Source of the DNA: Cladorrhinum sp. PSN259
Taxonomy: Eukaryota > Ascomycota > Sordariomycetes > Sordariales > Podosporaceae
NCBI GenBank assembly: GCA_033725935.1
Contig: MU867100.1
Span: forward strand, 186,001 to 250,000
Length of the DNA: 64,000 bases
Direction: 5' to 3'
Shown here: piece by piece, positions 10,988 to 24,484 of the stretch
Layout of the letters: the number at the start of each line of letters is the position of its first letter
Position numbering within the stretch: the first letter of the stretch is position 1
Made by a program: the position numbers and the translations under genes
Notes under the pieces: generated by a model
Databases searched by the model: none
Told to the model about the DNA's origin: nothing
The model's input: only the letters and a program-made list of their open reading frames with translations

Positions 10988-13900
10988 GGCTGATATTGTT
11001 GTCTTTGGTGGTGCTGAGTCCTTTTTTATCGAGGGCTAATGAAGAGTTTTGGTCCTGTTGGTGGCCGAGCGGGGTTGCTGACCAGGAAGGATCAAAGTGG
11101 GTAGGGATCCCTTGGAGGGCGGGGTGGTTGAAGAAGAGGGAAGAGGATGAAGAAGGTCAACAAACGGGTTTAAAACTGGTGATGATGTTTCTCGCGAGGG
11201 TATAGTCGGTGAGGGCGCCGATAATATTTCTCCAGTCTGTTGGAAAAAACCGGTGTGTTTGGCCAAAACTGCAAGCTCAGCCTGCTCGAGGCTGTGACGT
11301 TGGTCGGTCGGGGGGGTTGGAGGACTCCTCGACTTAAGAGTGGGCAGGGAAGCCAAGGCGGGGTTCTTCGGTGGGTAGTGACTGCGTTGGTGTAGGCAGA
11401 CAGTGACCAATGTGACCAGAACTTGGCAAGCCTAGCCGTTTCTGTCGCTTTCTCTCCTAGTGCTCACTTTCGCACTTGATTCGGGCGATGACAACAGCGG
11501 GAACTTGGAAGAAAAACTCGTGCTCATCAAAAACTCAGGGGCCTGACCGGTATTAAGAGGTCGTGATCACAGACCCAAGATTGTCGAAACACTCGAAACA
11601 AACAGATAGAAGATGGCCCCAGGACAGGACCAGACCAGGCCGGACAGGCCCTTTAGATATTTTCCTCCTGCCTCTTTACCCGCCGCACAAGATGGGGAAG
11701 TTTCAGGGCCCGGCCTTCTGGCATCCTGGTTGGCAGTGTTTTTTGGACCAATTGCTGGGCATTTTAATTTGGGCTCGAAACCAACGTCGTCATCCCACAG
11801 AATGCCACTTCCTTGCACCCAAGTCGACCTAGCTCGAGCGTTTACTTGCATTGCCTTTCATAGATCTCACCAGTATCATCACAAACTAGAAAAAAAGACG
11901 GCGCCTAGTCGAGTCTACTGGATGGCATTTCGTGCAGTGTGTTTGGATTGAAAAAAAAAAAAACTGGAACTGGCACAACTTGATGAGGGTTTGTCTGGAG
12001 AAAGTCAGACGGGAGCTAGACTAGCAGCCCTGTAAGGCGTTTAAGCACTCACTGTATGATTAATGGCTGCACATATCAAAGGCGCAAACAGACTGTTGCC
12101 CCACCAAAAGTGATCCAATACCAGCTAGGTTTGTATGTTGTAGATGAGCCATCATCTCATCGATCTCTCACGGAGGATGCCCGCTTGAGACGAACTGATT
12201 CATAGAATACATAGAGATTGAAGAGTTTCAAGTACTCATTCCAAGCAGCTTCCAACCCAGCTGTGCCAGAAACCAAACGGCCGCTCTTCATGCGCCAAAG
12301 TACCCACTATCTCGATAAGGAGGGCGGCGCAGTTTGTCACAAGCCCCGATGCCCCATCGCAGCATCGCGACCATAACCCCGGGGCGTCTCAAAAGGCAGA
12401 ACAGGATTGGTGGATCAAGAGAACATGACTTTACAAGACACTCACGAGCGAGAAAATGCCCAGAAACCAATTGTCATGCTGCATTTCACCATTTTCTTGT
12501 CCCACACTCCACCACCCCCTGCCCCTGCCCCTCCCCTCCTTGACTGGACCCCGCCATCCCTTTCTGGAATGATCATACATCATCGACCTGGAACACCTCA
12601 ACTACCACCGCTACTCCCGTTCTTGCCGAGATCTCGTGTTTCCAATGATCGCTCATTATCGAGTGCTGATCACGGAGCCTCACCTGTTTTTGTTTCTCTT
12701 TCCTTATCACATTCATCAAGTTGGGCAACTACACTACCGTTGCAGAGATTTTCAAATGGGAGCTACAAAAAACACTAGACTTGGGGAAAACCAGGAGACA
12801 AGCAACCCAGTGACGCAATGATGCATACGGAAAAGCAAGACATTCAAACCGGTCCGGACCGATGGGTTTGGGACATGCTCAAGATGTTTCCAGAAATTGC
12901 TACGAGATCCCAAATGCCGAACGTCATCATCCTTCATCAAAACCATTCACCGTCCCTTGCTTTCTCGAATCGCCAATGCCACCTCACTTTAATGCCCAAG
13001 GGGCGAAACAATAGACCCAAAAACTAAAAAGAAGCCTTTCCAAAATCTGAAGGTGGATTGCCCATCCATCCCGTATGTCCATGATTGGGCACCAAACAGG
13101 TCTTACACAGCGACGCTGGTTTAAACACACTAGAGCAGGGCACTGTAATGCGAATGCTGTGCTCTCACATGTACCCCCCCTGGATCGTTTGAGAAATGAA
13201 AAGAAAAAAAAAGAAAAAAAAAGTGCAATTTTTTTTTGTGCAAAATTGGACTCCTGTGCCTCCAGCCAAAACGCTCGACCCAACCAAGAAAAGCTTATGA
13301 TAGGGTAATATAGATAGTACTCAGTTCCACAGGGGTGTCTCTTTCTCATACACAACAAGGACACAACTCTGGATTGCGGCAAAGAGAATCTGTCCCGACG
13401 CCGCACTATAGACACCACCCAGCCCGGCTCGGCCCATGATTACCTGGGCCTGTACCTGGACCTGGGCCACCCAATCCATCGATTGTAATATGTGCCGTTT
13501 GGTAGATCAATCCGTCGCCTCAAATCGTGTACAACAAACAGGCACGGACGACGGCTCTCACATAGCCGAAAGGGATTAATAAATGGAGACACACTACTCA
13601 ACAAGCAAGCGAGAAAGATTTAAAAGATACCCATCTTGCTTTCCGCAACACTTGACCCTGAGATGAGGTTGTCTCTCCTGGATGAAAGGTCGCTATGATG
13701 TAACCGGGTAAATTATTGTACGTATGGACCAGTTTCGCGCGAATTGGCCAATATCTGCCAGTGCCATCCATCTTGGATGTCTCCAAGGCCGGCGTGCATT
13801 GAATGATGATCTTAATGTTTGGGATGGTAAATAATATTCACATGAAGACGTTATTTCTTCTCTCATATACCCGAAAAAAATCAAGTTCAGACAGTCTTAG

Positions 13901-14506
13901 CACTTGGAGAGTGGAGAATACTCTTTCCTAACAACTGGTTTCCCGGTTGAGGTTTTTTTTCGTCAGTCGCTGAGCGAGCAAGGCATTCATTGTTAAAATT
14001 ATCAAAATAGAGTCATTATCTAGTGCTGACCAACATGTTCCCGTAGAGAGTGTAAGGATTCCCCTCTTGATCCCAGCAAATCTCTCAGAAATAAAAAGCA
14101 ACCGGCCCTCGCAAGGACCTTCCAGACTTTTCAACATCCCTGTCATGGCCTTTTCGTACCCTCCCCCATAACAACAAACAAAGACTTGAGACTTGACATT
14201 TCATGTATAGTCAACATCCCGCGAAAGAAGGAAGGCAAGCAATCAGAAGCCCAGAGCTGTTGGTTATTACACATGCCTTGCTACTCAGAAGCGGATCGTG
14301 ACTGCTGAATGTTCCTCCCACGGCTGCTGAAAGTCGTAGATTAAAGTGCCGAGATGATGTCGTGAAGTCCCCAACTAGTGATCGAGAATGCCGGAAGTAG
14401 TTGAGTACAATGGAGACGACCGATCGAGGTGATCAAGCCGCACCCGCCCTGCCGCATGTTAGACTACAAAGTATTCGGAATCATTTGGTCTAGATATGTT
14501 CTGCAC
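10988..14506. other. Long gene-free stretch (3.5 kb)
   Basis: No protein gene, tRNA or repeat family is evident. Open frames are short and overlap on both strands without family resemblance. The part nearest 10988 must carry the promoter and 5' leader of the DUF8035 gene. It contains pyrimidine-rich stretches (about 12520-12630) and A-rich runs (11950-11963, 13198-13222). The part next to 14506 is the 3' flank of the PARP-finger gene. A long leader or a non-coding RNA is possible but not shown. Confidence 0.5.
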
Positions 14507-16025
14507 TTACGACCTTCTCCCTCGTGATGACTTCTTGGCCGGTGGAGCCTCATCCTCACCGTGAGCCTCCTCTCCTTCCGCACCCACCTTGATCTCCTCA
14601 GACTTCTTCGCAGCCTTCTTGCGCTTAACGCCACGTGCAGGGGCAGCCTTCGGCTCCTCATCAGCGGCTTCCTCCTTCACCTTCTTTGGCCGTCCGGCCT
14701 TCTTCTTCGGTGCCTCCTGCTCAACCTCAGCATCAACGTTATCCTCCTCTTCAGCCTCATCCTTGATAGCAGCGACCGCCTTTTTGCCACGACCCTTGGC
14801 CTTTACAGGCTGCTTGACCTCATCCTCTGCCTCAGCTTCCTCCTCCTCCGGTTCCTCCTTTTTCACAGCGGCCTTCTTGCCCCGGGACTTCTTGGCCGCA
14901 GGCTTCTCCTCGACTTCAGCTTCGGACTGCTCTTCCTCTTCCTTGACGGCAGCAGCTTTCTTGCCACGAGCCTTCTTGGCAGCTGGCTTCTCCTCGACTT
15001 CGGATGCCTCCTCCTCCTCCTCCTCCTCCTTGACGGCGGTGGCTTTCTTGCCCCTACCCTTACCCTTCGCAGGCTTCTCATCCGCCTCATCTTCCTCCTT
15101 CTCAGGAGCTGCGGCCTTCTTGCGGCCCTTTTTGGCAGCAGGTTTCTTGGGGGTCTAAGTACGTAACTAGTCAGCGACATAATTCCATAAGATTTCGAAA
15201 TACTTGACGCAGGGCACAAACATCCTCGTCCTCATTTTCTTGCTTGGCCAGTTTGGCACGAGCAGCAGCAGAGAGATGGATTCCTCTTTTGCCAGGAACG
15301 TTCATCTCGGGATCCTGAATAGTCAAGTCAGTCTATCCTCCATCACACATACTTTGTTTGCGGGAAACCTACGCCTTTGAAGTCCTCCGCATCGATATGT
15401 CCCTGCCTAACAACTCTTCTGATCTTCTCCTGCAAGTCTGGGTGGCTGCTGTTATCGAACTGTCAGCGACTGCTCTGCACAACCGTAAGCAAGAGATGCG
15501 TCATTTACTCACTCTAGCTCATCGTATCCGTCAAAAAGCTCAAATTCATAGTCCCCCTTCTTCGCCAGGGCCTTCTGAACATTACTGATCGTCTCGCCAG
15601 AAACACATCCCCTTGTTATAAAAGTCAGCACAGGATATAGTCGACAGGTGAAGAATGAATAGTGATAAGCGTACCAGTGCCGCCACTGCCAACTACCATG
15701 CTCATGGATCTCGACCCAAGTCCCGAAACGCAGCTCGCCCTTGTTGATCTTGACATTGTCATCTTTGCAGGCCTTGTCCTTGCAACCGGCGCGGTTGCTG
15801 GTTGCGAGTTCTATATATTTTCAAGTGATTAGCGATTGATTGTTGCGACATGTTAATTCCACCTGAAGGAAGAAATTAAAACTGTAGGGAATGAAAACAA
15901 GGTTACTCTATTCGGATGACAATGAGAAGGGTGGTGCAAACGACCGACTTCCGCGACCGAACATGATGAGACCAATACGTAATGAAAGGGAAAAAAAAAC
16001 ACTTACCAACTCGATATTGAGGCAT
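14507..16025 (-). CDS. PARP-type zinc-finger protein with Lys/Glu repeat tail
   Basis: Probable nuclear DNA-break-binding protein; no PARP catalytic domain is present. Six exons on the minus strand: 16025-16007, 15810-15675, 15611-15513, 15448-15373, 15314-15204 and 15154-14507, giving 362 aa. The first exon has only 19 nt. The PARP-type finger fills residues 8-58 with C16, C21, H51 and C54 (ending WRHWGCVSG, typical of the family). A short helical segment follows. From about residue 147 the protein is made of alternating basic and acidic units (such as EEKPAAKKARGKKAAAVKEE repeated about every 30 residues), with one AT-hook-like KKAGRPKK. Such tails bind DNA or chromatin. The TAA stop at 14507-14509 lies inside TC|GTAAGT, so an additional 3' exon after 14467 is possible. 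It lies head-to-tail upstream of the ATR kinase. Confidence 0.85.
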
Positions 16026-16769
16026 TTTTGTTCCGATTTCACAAAATTCAAGACGGATAGAGCGAAAAAAAGAAAAACTCGATCGAGACGATTTGAAGTT
16101 GTGTTGTTGTGTTTTTTGTGGTTTGTTCGTTCAACTGCGCGGGCGCGTCAGTGGGTTTTATAGTCGTTCATTGGCAACGCGTTTTCTGTCCACCCCTGGT
16201 TACCAGAACAATCTAGCAACTTGTTTGCCTTGGGGGGGAAAAAAAAAACGGAAAAGAGAAAATGGAATTACAGGCAGGAACGGCCGTTAATTCGTCCAAT
16301 TGTTTATGATTTTTTATTTGAAAAATCCAGTTATGTGGAGGAATTTGCAATTCAAGTATCAAGCAAGTGAACAAACTAGAAGGAGCGGGTGCTGCAGTGA
16401 TAAGGAAATCGACGTCTCTTGGCCAATCCATTTGCCAAAGATAAAATTCGAACCATCTTCATCTTCAATACCCTAGATCTGCGGTAGCAGTCAACTAATT
16501 ACAGATCACTCGAGTCGGTTTTTCATGATGGTTTATCTAACGGTATGTGTGGTCTGGCGAAGTAGCAGGCATCATTGCATTTAATTTGAATTGAAGAACT
16601 GCACTAGAGCATCGCCTTATTTCTATATCGCTAGAAAGGAAAGGTAAATAAATAATCCAACAAATCGGAATTACTCATGAACTTCTTCCATCGGCCTCAT
16701 ATCAGGATATCTAAAATCCACATCTAGTCCATAAAAATACCCACACCCTTTGTATGACGCTTAAAAACT
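16026..16769. other. Intergenic, PARP-finger promoter and ATR 3' flank
   Basis: It holds the upstream region of the PARP-finger gene (near 16026-16300, with a poly-A run at 16242-16249) and the 3' flank of the ATR-type kinase. No gene is seen. Confidence 0.55.
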
Positions 16770-19700
16770 CTACAAAAACGGACACCACCCTATATACATG
16801 GCCGTCAGATTCTTCGGGTCGACTGCCTGCTTGATCAACATATCAACCTGTCCCTCCACACCAAGGGGTATACTCTCGTTGGGCAACAGTCCCTTCACCT
16901 TCCTCTTGATACTCTCCACTACGCTTGATGGGTTCAGCTTCACCACCTCGGCTGTCCGCCTCTTTGGCCTCTGTAAGTCCAGAGTTGGATCATATATAAA
17001 CGACTCAAGAATCGTCATGAGCGTCTCCTCCTGCTGTCTCAAAATTCGCAGCGTCAGCTCGCTGCACTGTCTGAACGGGCCTTCGTACTTGTAAATTCCC
17101 ATTGCGTTTTGCATATTGTGTGTCAGCCGGAAAGGCACACACTCGGGTTGCGCAAATGTGAGCCCCTTATCGAACAGACAGTTGAAATCGACGTGGAAGA
17201 TTCCACCGTTGCCTTCTTCAAGGAGGACATTCTCGCCATGGCGGTCGCCAAGACCAAGGATCGTGCCGACCATTGACATGACAGCGCAGGAGCGCGTGTA
17301 TTTGAGTCTCGCGGCAAACCATGCCGACGGATTAGGGAACTGCGAAATGAACCACTCGCTAAGAACGGGCGGAAACATGTTCAGAATGGTGTGCGTAAAG
17401 ATCCTGGGCTCGTGCTGTGCTTCCTTCATCATAGTCTGAATTTGACCGTAGTTGGGGACAATGTTGCGAGTCTTGTAGATGGCGAGGAGAATATCACGCA
17501 AAGTCTTGAGCCCGTCAACCCATTCGATGATGCCGCACTCCTCATTCAGCGGTGTGACCGCGTAGGTTTTGATGTACAGCTGTCGCCTACTGGACTCAGC
17601 ATCCCGCTTGAGCGAACGGTTGATCAGGCCATTGAACTCCATTAGCCGCTGGTCTGTCCGGAGATCATCCTTTGGCTTGATCAAAAGCCCATACTGGTTC
17701 CCATCCGACCCTCTAGCTGTCAGTTTGCGTGGCTTGGCCAGTGACCCGAGAACTACTACGTGATCCAGGAATGCCTCGATGGTGATGACATCCCGCGAAA
17801 ATGCCTTGTGTCTTTTCACACTGTCTGTAATCGTCGGCAGCGTCGCCATCAGGCATGTCTCGATCGGCACCACCAAGGGGCAGGGCGTGCACTGGTGATT
17901 GAAATGAAGATCTCTAGTGATGCTCGCATTGGTGGTTCTGTTGCTCTGGAAGTCTCCCAAGTTGCAGGCTTGCAAGAGTTGTTCGGCTAACTTCTCACCC
18001 ATTCTCAGCATTGTTCTCAGGTCATATGATGTGCCATCCACGTTCTTGCCCAGTTCCCGGACAGTCCGCAGGATCGCCTGTCCTCTTTTGTGTTTGTCTT
18101 TATGGTGGGGCTTAACTGCATAGAGCGGAAAGAGACTCCAAATAGCCTGTCGAGGATGGTTTTCGACCACCCTAAGGATAATTTGTTCCAGGACTTTAAA
18201 AACCTCAATATTGGGGTGCGTAATCCTTGCCACAATCTGTGACAGTACTGTATAGAATATGTAAGCTGGGGTGCGAGGGATGTACTTCAGGAAGTTTTTG
18301 TAGACATCAGTCAGGATGCTCTGCCTGCGAGTGTGCAGTTCTCTGACCAGAGTTATCTTGTGATCAGGCACTTTATCGACCTGTGTGCCTAAGTCCAGAA
18401 AAAGTGTGAGGATTCTGGGCAGCGTCTGGGACATGTATTTCGTTCCGTAGTTGAGAGACCGCAGATAGTTCTCGATCACCAGCTTGGCAACCTCCCCGGT
18501 CAAGTACTGTTCGCTCTGATCATGCAGAGGAAGCGCCTTCTCAGACTCCAGGATTTTTTTGTAGTGACGTCCGAGGTAGTAATGTCCCTTTTCCCAATGT
18601 CCATATGTCTTCGCTGCCTCCTGGTATTGCATCCGCTGCACTTCGATCCGTGTCTGACCTGTAGAATCGAGCCATTTTGCAAGGAGGAGCTGGGCTCGTG
18701 CTGTTAACAAGTTCCGCTGGCTTTCTGGGTTCTTATTTGAAGGTGGTGGCGCAATGGCAGTGAAACTGGTACTCTCAGCGAAGGAGCTCTCCTTGATCGC
18801 GAGCTGGAGAGCTTGGATAGCCTTTCGGTGGTGACCATCTTTATATAACAGCCTGGCGTTCTCGATGAAAGCGGATCCATCTCCAAGCTGCTGAGCATGC
18901 AATACTGCATTAAACGACTGGTGCATCGAACCCGATTTGCGTGCTAGTCGAGCACTGGCTAGCCACAGAGAAGCTATCTCTTCATTTCCAAACTTGGGCC
19001 TGCAATTGTCAGCTGTCTAAATCTGGTATGGTATGGTAGTTTAACGTACCGCATCAGCTCCATAGCCGCCCTCCTCACGCCCAGCAAATGCTGCTTGTCA
19101 CCAACATAGGCACCAAGCACCTCTAATCGACGGTCCAGCGCACGGAGGAGTCCTTGTTGGCCACTTTCTCCTTCATCCTCGGCATTTACAATCATTTCGA
19201 GCTCACTCAGAACGTGACACCTCAGCATTGCATCATGACACGCCCTTAGCGATGATGTGGCCGAGTATGTCATTGAGCCAGCCACCTTTTCTCGAACCAT
19301 CCGGATATACTCCCGGAAGCGCTCCACATCTCCATTTTTCAGACATAGCAAAGCTTGTCCAACACCGAGGTTGAAGACCTCAGAGGCATCTTCTGCATTG
19401 TACAGCTGCAGATATTTGTCAAGTGTCTCCCATCTTCCAGTAGCCCATGAAGCTTCCACCGCGAAAGGCAAGATTCTGTTGATAGTTAAGGGCGTCTTTT
19501 TCATTCCCTCGACATAGTTAAGCAACACATCTAGAGAAAACTGTCAGCCAAAAATAAAGTAAAAAATTTAGCCGCCCACGGAGCAAAACTATTCTTACCA
19601 TGTTGCCCAGATTCCTTCAGGCAAGTGAGGAGATCTCCTTGGATCTCTGGATCATCTGGTGACTCTGCATGACGAATTTCATACCATGTTTGCGCAGCTG

Positions 19701-22700
19701 TCCATCGACCTGCTTTCCGGTGATTGAGCGCTTCTTGATCTAGAGTCACGGTTCCAAAGTGTGCAGAAATCCCTTCAAGGCTGTCTGGCTCGTCGATTTC
19801 GGTGTAGATCTTTTGCAAGGCTGTGCGTAACCGGTGGTTATCATCCTCGGTGGGTGACCCAGAAGCATCTTGCTGTTCGATGTGCGGTTCCAACCAGAAC
19901 AAAGCCCTTGCGTATTCACCACAGTCGAGGGCCCGCCGCGAGATCAACTCCGGATCTACAGCGTGAACAACGCCATAAACCCAGGCAGCCCAGCGTTGGT
20001 CCCGACCAGAACTTCCTTGGAAACTCTTTCTGACATGCAGCCATCTCATGCAATAGTCAATAATTCGAAAAACAGCCTGGCGGAAAAAAAGGTTAATAAT
20101 TGCGTCAACAGGTGCTCGATAAATGCTTGTGACTGTACCTGATAGTAGAGCTTTGTGTCTTCCCTCTCGAGATACGAAGCTGAGTCTGGTGGTTGGTACT
20201 CGAGAATTGCCAGTAGCTCATCCGTGATCTTCTTCCTGAAGTCGCCCGAGTCCTCATGTCCCACGATAACGTGGAGGACCACATATGGCAGCAAAAACTC
20301 CGTAACCGTCAGGTCCTTGACTTTTATCACACGGCATAGTGGCTCAAAGACGAGAAGTGCGATCTGGTTTTGATGATTGCGCAGAAGATCCAAAACCAGC
20401 GTCCTGATCCACGACGCATACGACTTCCCAGGCCGGAATATTGGATACTCTGCCTTTTGATACGGCATCGGTGAAATGACAAACTTTGAGGTCAGGAACG
20501 GCATCAATACTTCTCGCGTATTTTCGGAGAAGTTCTGCCACCGTCGCCAAACATACTCGCTATCGTCGGATCCGTGCTTGGAAAAAGCCGTTCTAAAATC
20601 ACTCTTTTCTAAAAGCTCCTGCATCACGTAGGACAAAAATCCCTGAAACCTGGTGTCTGTCGTCGACAGAAAGGCTTTGACGAGCACTTTTTCGAGCAGG
20701 AAAGCCACAAAGCTGGTCGTCTCACGGGCGTCCTCAAAATTATAGGCGACCACAAATTGTTCCTGTTCCCGAGAGACCTCAAGGCGGTTCGAGTCGAGGC
20801 ATCCAATGAGGCCAAGCGCCTCGGCGGATAGACGAGTGACTTCCGCTTGCCATCCGTTATACTTCGCTGAACAGTCGAGGAGTGATCGAGTTAGGGCTGA
20901 CACAACCGGGTCTGGATGTTCACCAATAGCGGAGATTTGAAGATAATCTTGGTGCTCTTGAAGAAAGTCCACCAGCTCAATCAACGCTTGTTCGACCACT
21001 CCTGGGTTTTCGTGTGTTAAGCGCTGAGCGAAGATAGCAAATGCGTCCCGAGTGTTGAGGCGCGTGCGGAGACCTTGAATTTCTTTACTAATGTCTTGTA
21101 GCCCATCTAGATGAGTCAGGGAAGGAAGCCTATTGGCATATTTGACCATGAGAGGCTTATTCTTGTCAAGCAGTGTTCGCAGCAAAGACCGTGCCACATT
21201 TTTTGTTTCTTCGTCCGACGAGTTGTAATAAGAGTTTATGACAAAGAAGGTCGCCTCAATCTGCGATTCGACATCTGGGTCTTCCATGTGAACCATCATG
21301 GCTTCCCAGCAAGCGAGGGCCCGAGATCGAAGTTCTGGGGAAGCGAGAGCAGAGATTAGGGAAGCAGACATCTAGAAAAATGGTGAGCATTTGACGGTCG
21401 TTCTCTGAAGAAGGATTTCCTACCAAAGGACGAGCGCCACTGATATAAGGCCCGCATATCCTAGCCATCTCTTCCATGGCCCGCAGATGGCGCCTCTGTT
21501 CCCGGATACCAAGATACGACTCGGTCGTCTGACTGATGACCTCAACAAGTCGCTGTGTCAGACCAAGGGTAAGGGGCGCAAGCCAACTGCCAATCAATTG
21601 AGACTTTGTGATGTTCTCCTGCTTCGGACCGGTAAGTAGACTAGCCATAATTGACAGAGCATTTCGTATCTACGGTGGGTTAGCTGCGAATCACACGATA
21701 TAGAAGACCGTCCTTTGATGCTTACCCGATTCTTTTGGTGGTCTCCGATCTCAGCAGCAGCCTTGAAAAGCTCCAGGGCAGTGGGAATAGGTTCGCTTCG
21801 GAGGAATTCGACGAGCTCGGAGTTGTTAAAATCTGGAGAAATACTTCCCAGAAGTGACATTGCATTCGTCGTGGGGTCTGGTACGTTCTGGACAAGAAGA
21901 AGAGCCAGTATGTGAGGCAGGTTTGCCGAATCCAGACAAGGTTGCCAGGTCTCGGTTTCACCTCGAGCCTCGGCGATCTTTTGAATTATCTCCCGCTTCT
22001 TGCTGAGGACAAGCCATGGAAGGGCATGCTTCTGCAGAAGACGTAAAAGATCTGCAACTCCGATCTGTAGCAGCTCGGCAACCTTATTTGTTGTCTGCGG
22101 TCTTGTTGTTAGGTCCTTGACAGCCAAAAAGCCCAGGTTCTCCCAGAATGGCTCGAACAAATCTCTCGGCCTTTCACCTCGAAAGGCGGCGAGGCTCAAT
22201 ATTTCGTTGAACGCACAGTCAGATACTATCGTGTTCCGATGTCCCAGATACTCGACTAGTTTGACAACAACAATGTTGAGTTCTTCATCAACGACAATCC
22301 TCCCCATCTGAGCCCAAGCCATGAGTGCGGTCTCTTGAAAATGAACGGCATCCTTGTCGGAAAGCGACTTAAGGACATTGAGAATATGTGACCGGTTTCT
22401 GGTAATCGCGTCCCTGTCTAAACTGAGGGCAGCGCGTTCACAGATGAAAGTAGGGAGCGTCCGCCCAGCAGCGACACGAAGCTCCCGTACGGAGCTCTGC
22501 AACGATTTCAAGCACCATTGCCCAAGGGCAGATTTTTCAAGGGCTAAAAATTCTTTGCTCGTAGTATGCTTGGTCATGCGCCGTAAGACAATCATTGCAT
22601 ACACACGAGGACGCTTTGATGCCTGAAATGCTGGGTGCGCTACAATCTTGCTGAATAGATCAACACCCAGAGACTTCAGACCCTCATCGTTCAGCTCAGA

Positions 22701-24484
22701 CGAGAGCGCACTGGCTCTTTCAGAGCAAGATTTGCAATAGAAATCAGAGGGCTCTGTGGGTGCATCCCTCCTGAGCTTCAACGTTCCATCGCCTGCACAT
22801 GGCATCCGGGACACGAGGTCAATGAGATGGCATTGATCATCAGTTCCCAGCTTGGGATACGTGGCACTACTCAAAGACGTTAGTAAAGTTTCCTCTTATC
22901 TATCGCAAGGGTGACAAACAGCAGAAGCGGGGGAAGAAGGTCAAGTGAGTTCTGGAAATCGGCATCAAGCAAGTTGGATAATCGCTTGAGGAGCTCCTTG
23001 CAGCCTGATGAGAGAGCCTTGGCAGCCATCACCTTTCGACGTTTACTTGGCGGTTCAGCTCGCTGTTGCCTTTGCTTGACAGGGGCTAAGCTCTGAATCA
23101 TTTTTCGAGCCTGGGCTTCCTCGAAACTGACTGACTGCAGCTCAGCACGGAAGGCTTGAGAGTCTAGATCTGAGCTTGCTTGTGTCAGGAGATGGACTGC
23201 CCGCCCAAGATCCGTCTCGAGGCCAACAATGAGATTGCCGGAGACTAATGCTCTTGCTGAATTGAGGAGCCCAGAAACTATGAGATGAGAAGTTGACCGG
23301 TGAAAAATGGAGACTTTAGCCAAGTGTATCAGAGCTCGGTACAATACGTGACGTAGTTCCATGCCTTGTTGGTCCTCAGAGAGGAGCTGTTCGGGTTTTT
23401 GGATAATCACATTGCAGACAAATATCAAAGTAGCGTTAGCCTTGTCGAGCAATGGGATGTCAGCTTGCTCTAAGCTGCTGTATATCTCTGCGAGTTCGAG
23501 TGCCGTTTCTACCACGGGGGCAAGTCCGATCTCAAGTGGCATCGGGCAGGCGGCTACAAGCGAGCTCAGTGGCTGGAGAGAATCTAAAATCCATCCCGTG
23601 TTATATCCATGAAACAACGATATCTGGGACTGCGCAGATGGTACGACAGCCTTTTTGATGATCCTGAGCAGACTTATCGCCAAGCGGAGGGCATTCTCGT
23701 TGCCACAAAGTGGGAAAAGACACTCCTGAGAGATCGGGTCGATAAACTCGTCAAGAAAATTGCTCGGCGGTAACTTGATTTCCACGGCCGGGTTCTGACG
23801 AGTGGATGTGACTGACTTGAACTTGTCGAGGATAGCAAACAAGTTTGCCTGGAAGTACCGCATCAACCAAGGTCCTAGATCCCAGAGATTCCCATTTCTT
23901 TCTGCCAGCGCCATGATGTAATGACAAAGGCCCTCGATTGAACTAGAAATGGGAAGGTATCTCCGATGTCCCAATAAATGGAGTATCTTCGGAATGATCC
24001 ACAGCCAGAGGGGCTCATAGCCCATGAGCAGAAAGGTCTTTCCATCTGTAACGCGGGTAAGGATGATGGGTGTCTCCTTGATCGTAGCTTGGAGGAAGTG
24101 TATTACTTGAAGCGCTCGTGCGCGTAGCTTCTCATGGTCGGCAAAAGGATCGTCATCGTTAGGTATGAGGCCCTTCAGGAAGAGAGCGCCTGAGACGTAG
24201 ACGAGCAGGTGGTTGTGCTCGACGCGTTCGTCTTCGGTTTGGAGGAAAGTAGGATCGTTTTTGACCTTTTCGATGATTGCTGAAAGGCGCTTCAATTCGG
24301 CATTCTCGTTAGAGTTGGGCAACCGTGACGAACTCGGGCCTGAGATGTCTTCGACGAGTTCGGCGGCGAGAGTCGATGGCGGAGGGCCACCTCCTCCTCC
24401 GGCAATCAGTGAACTATTAGCATGAGAATGGGCCTGGCCATTCTGCCCAGGCCTAGCCGGTCTGCCATATGATTCCGAGTCCAT
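16770..24484 (-). CDS. uvsB: ATR-family checkpoint kinase (UvsB/Mec1)
   Basis: PI3K-related Ser/Thr kinase that signals replication stress and DNA damage in the nucleus with its ATRIP partner. Seven exons on the minus strand: 24484-22916, 22850-21726, 21669-21424, 21371-20139, 20076-19599, 19530-19050 and 18999-16770, giving 2453 aa, the expected size. Residues 1-1350 are helical HEAT-type repeats, followed by the FAT region. The kinase domain near the C-terminus carries KPKDDLRTDQRLMEF, the catalytic loop LGLGDRHGENVL (about 2292-2303) and the metal-binding HVDFN (about 2313-2317). It ends in a FATC domain closing with MYIGWCPFL. ATG 24484 (MDSESYGRP) fits better than ORF extension to 24673. 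Junction 1 is the least certain: its only usable donor is GTCACC. All other junctions have GTACGT, GTAAG, GTACAG or GTAGG donors and keep phase. Confidence 0.93.

Noticed and set aside
14561..15166. Plus-strand Leu- or Ser-rich frames opposite the PARP-finger tail
   Set aside because: Antisense shadow of the Lys/Glu repeats; no family resemblance.
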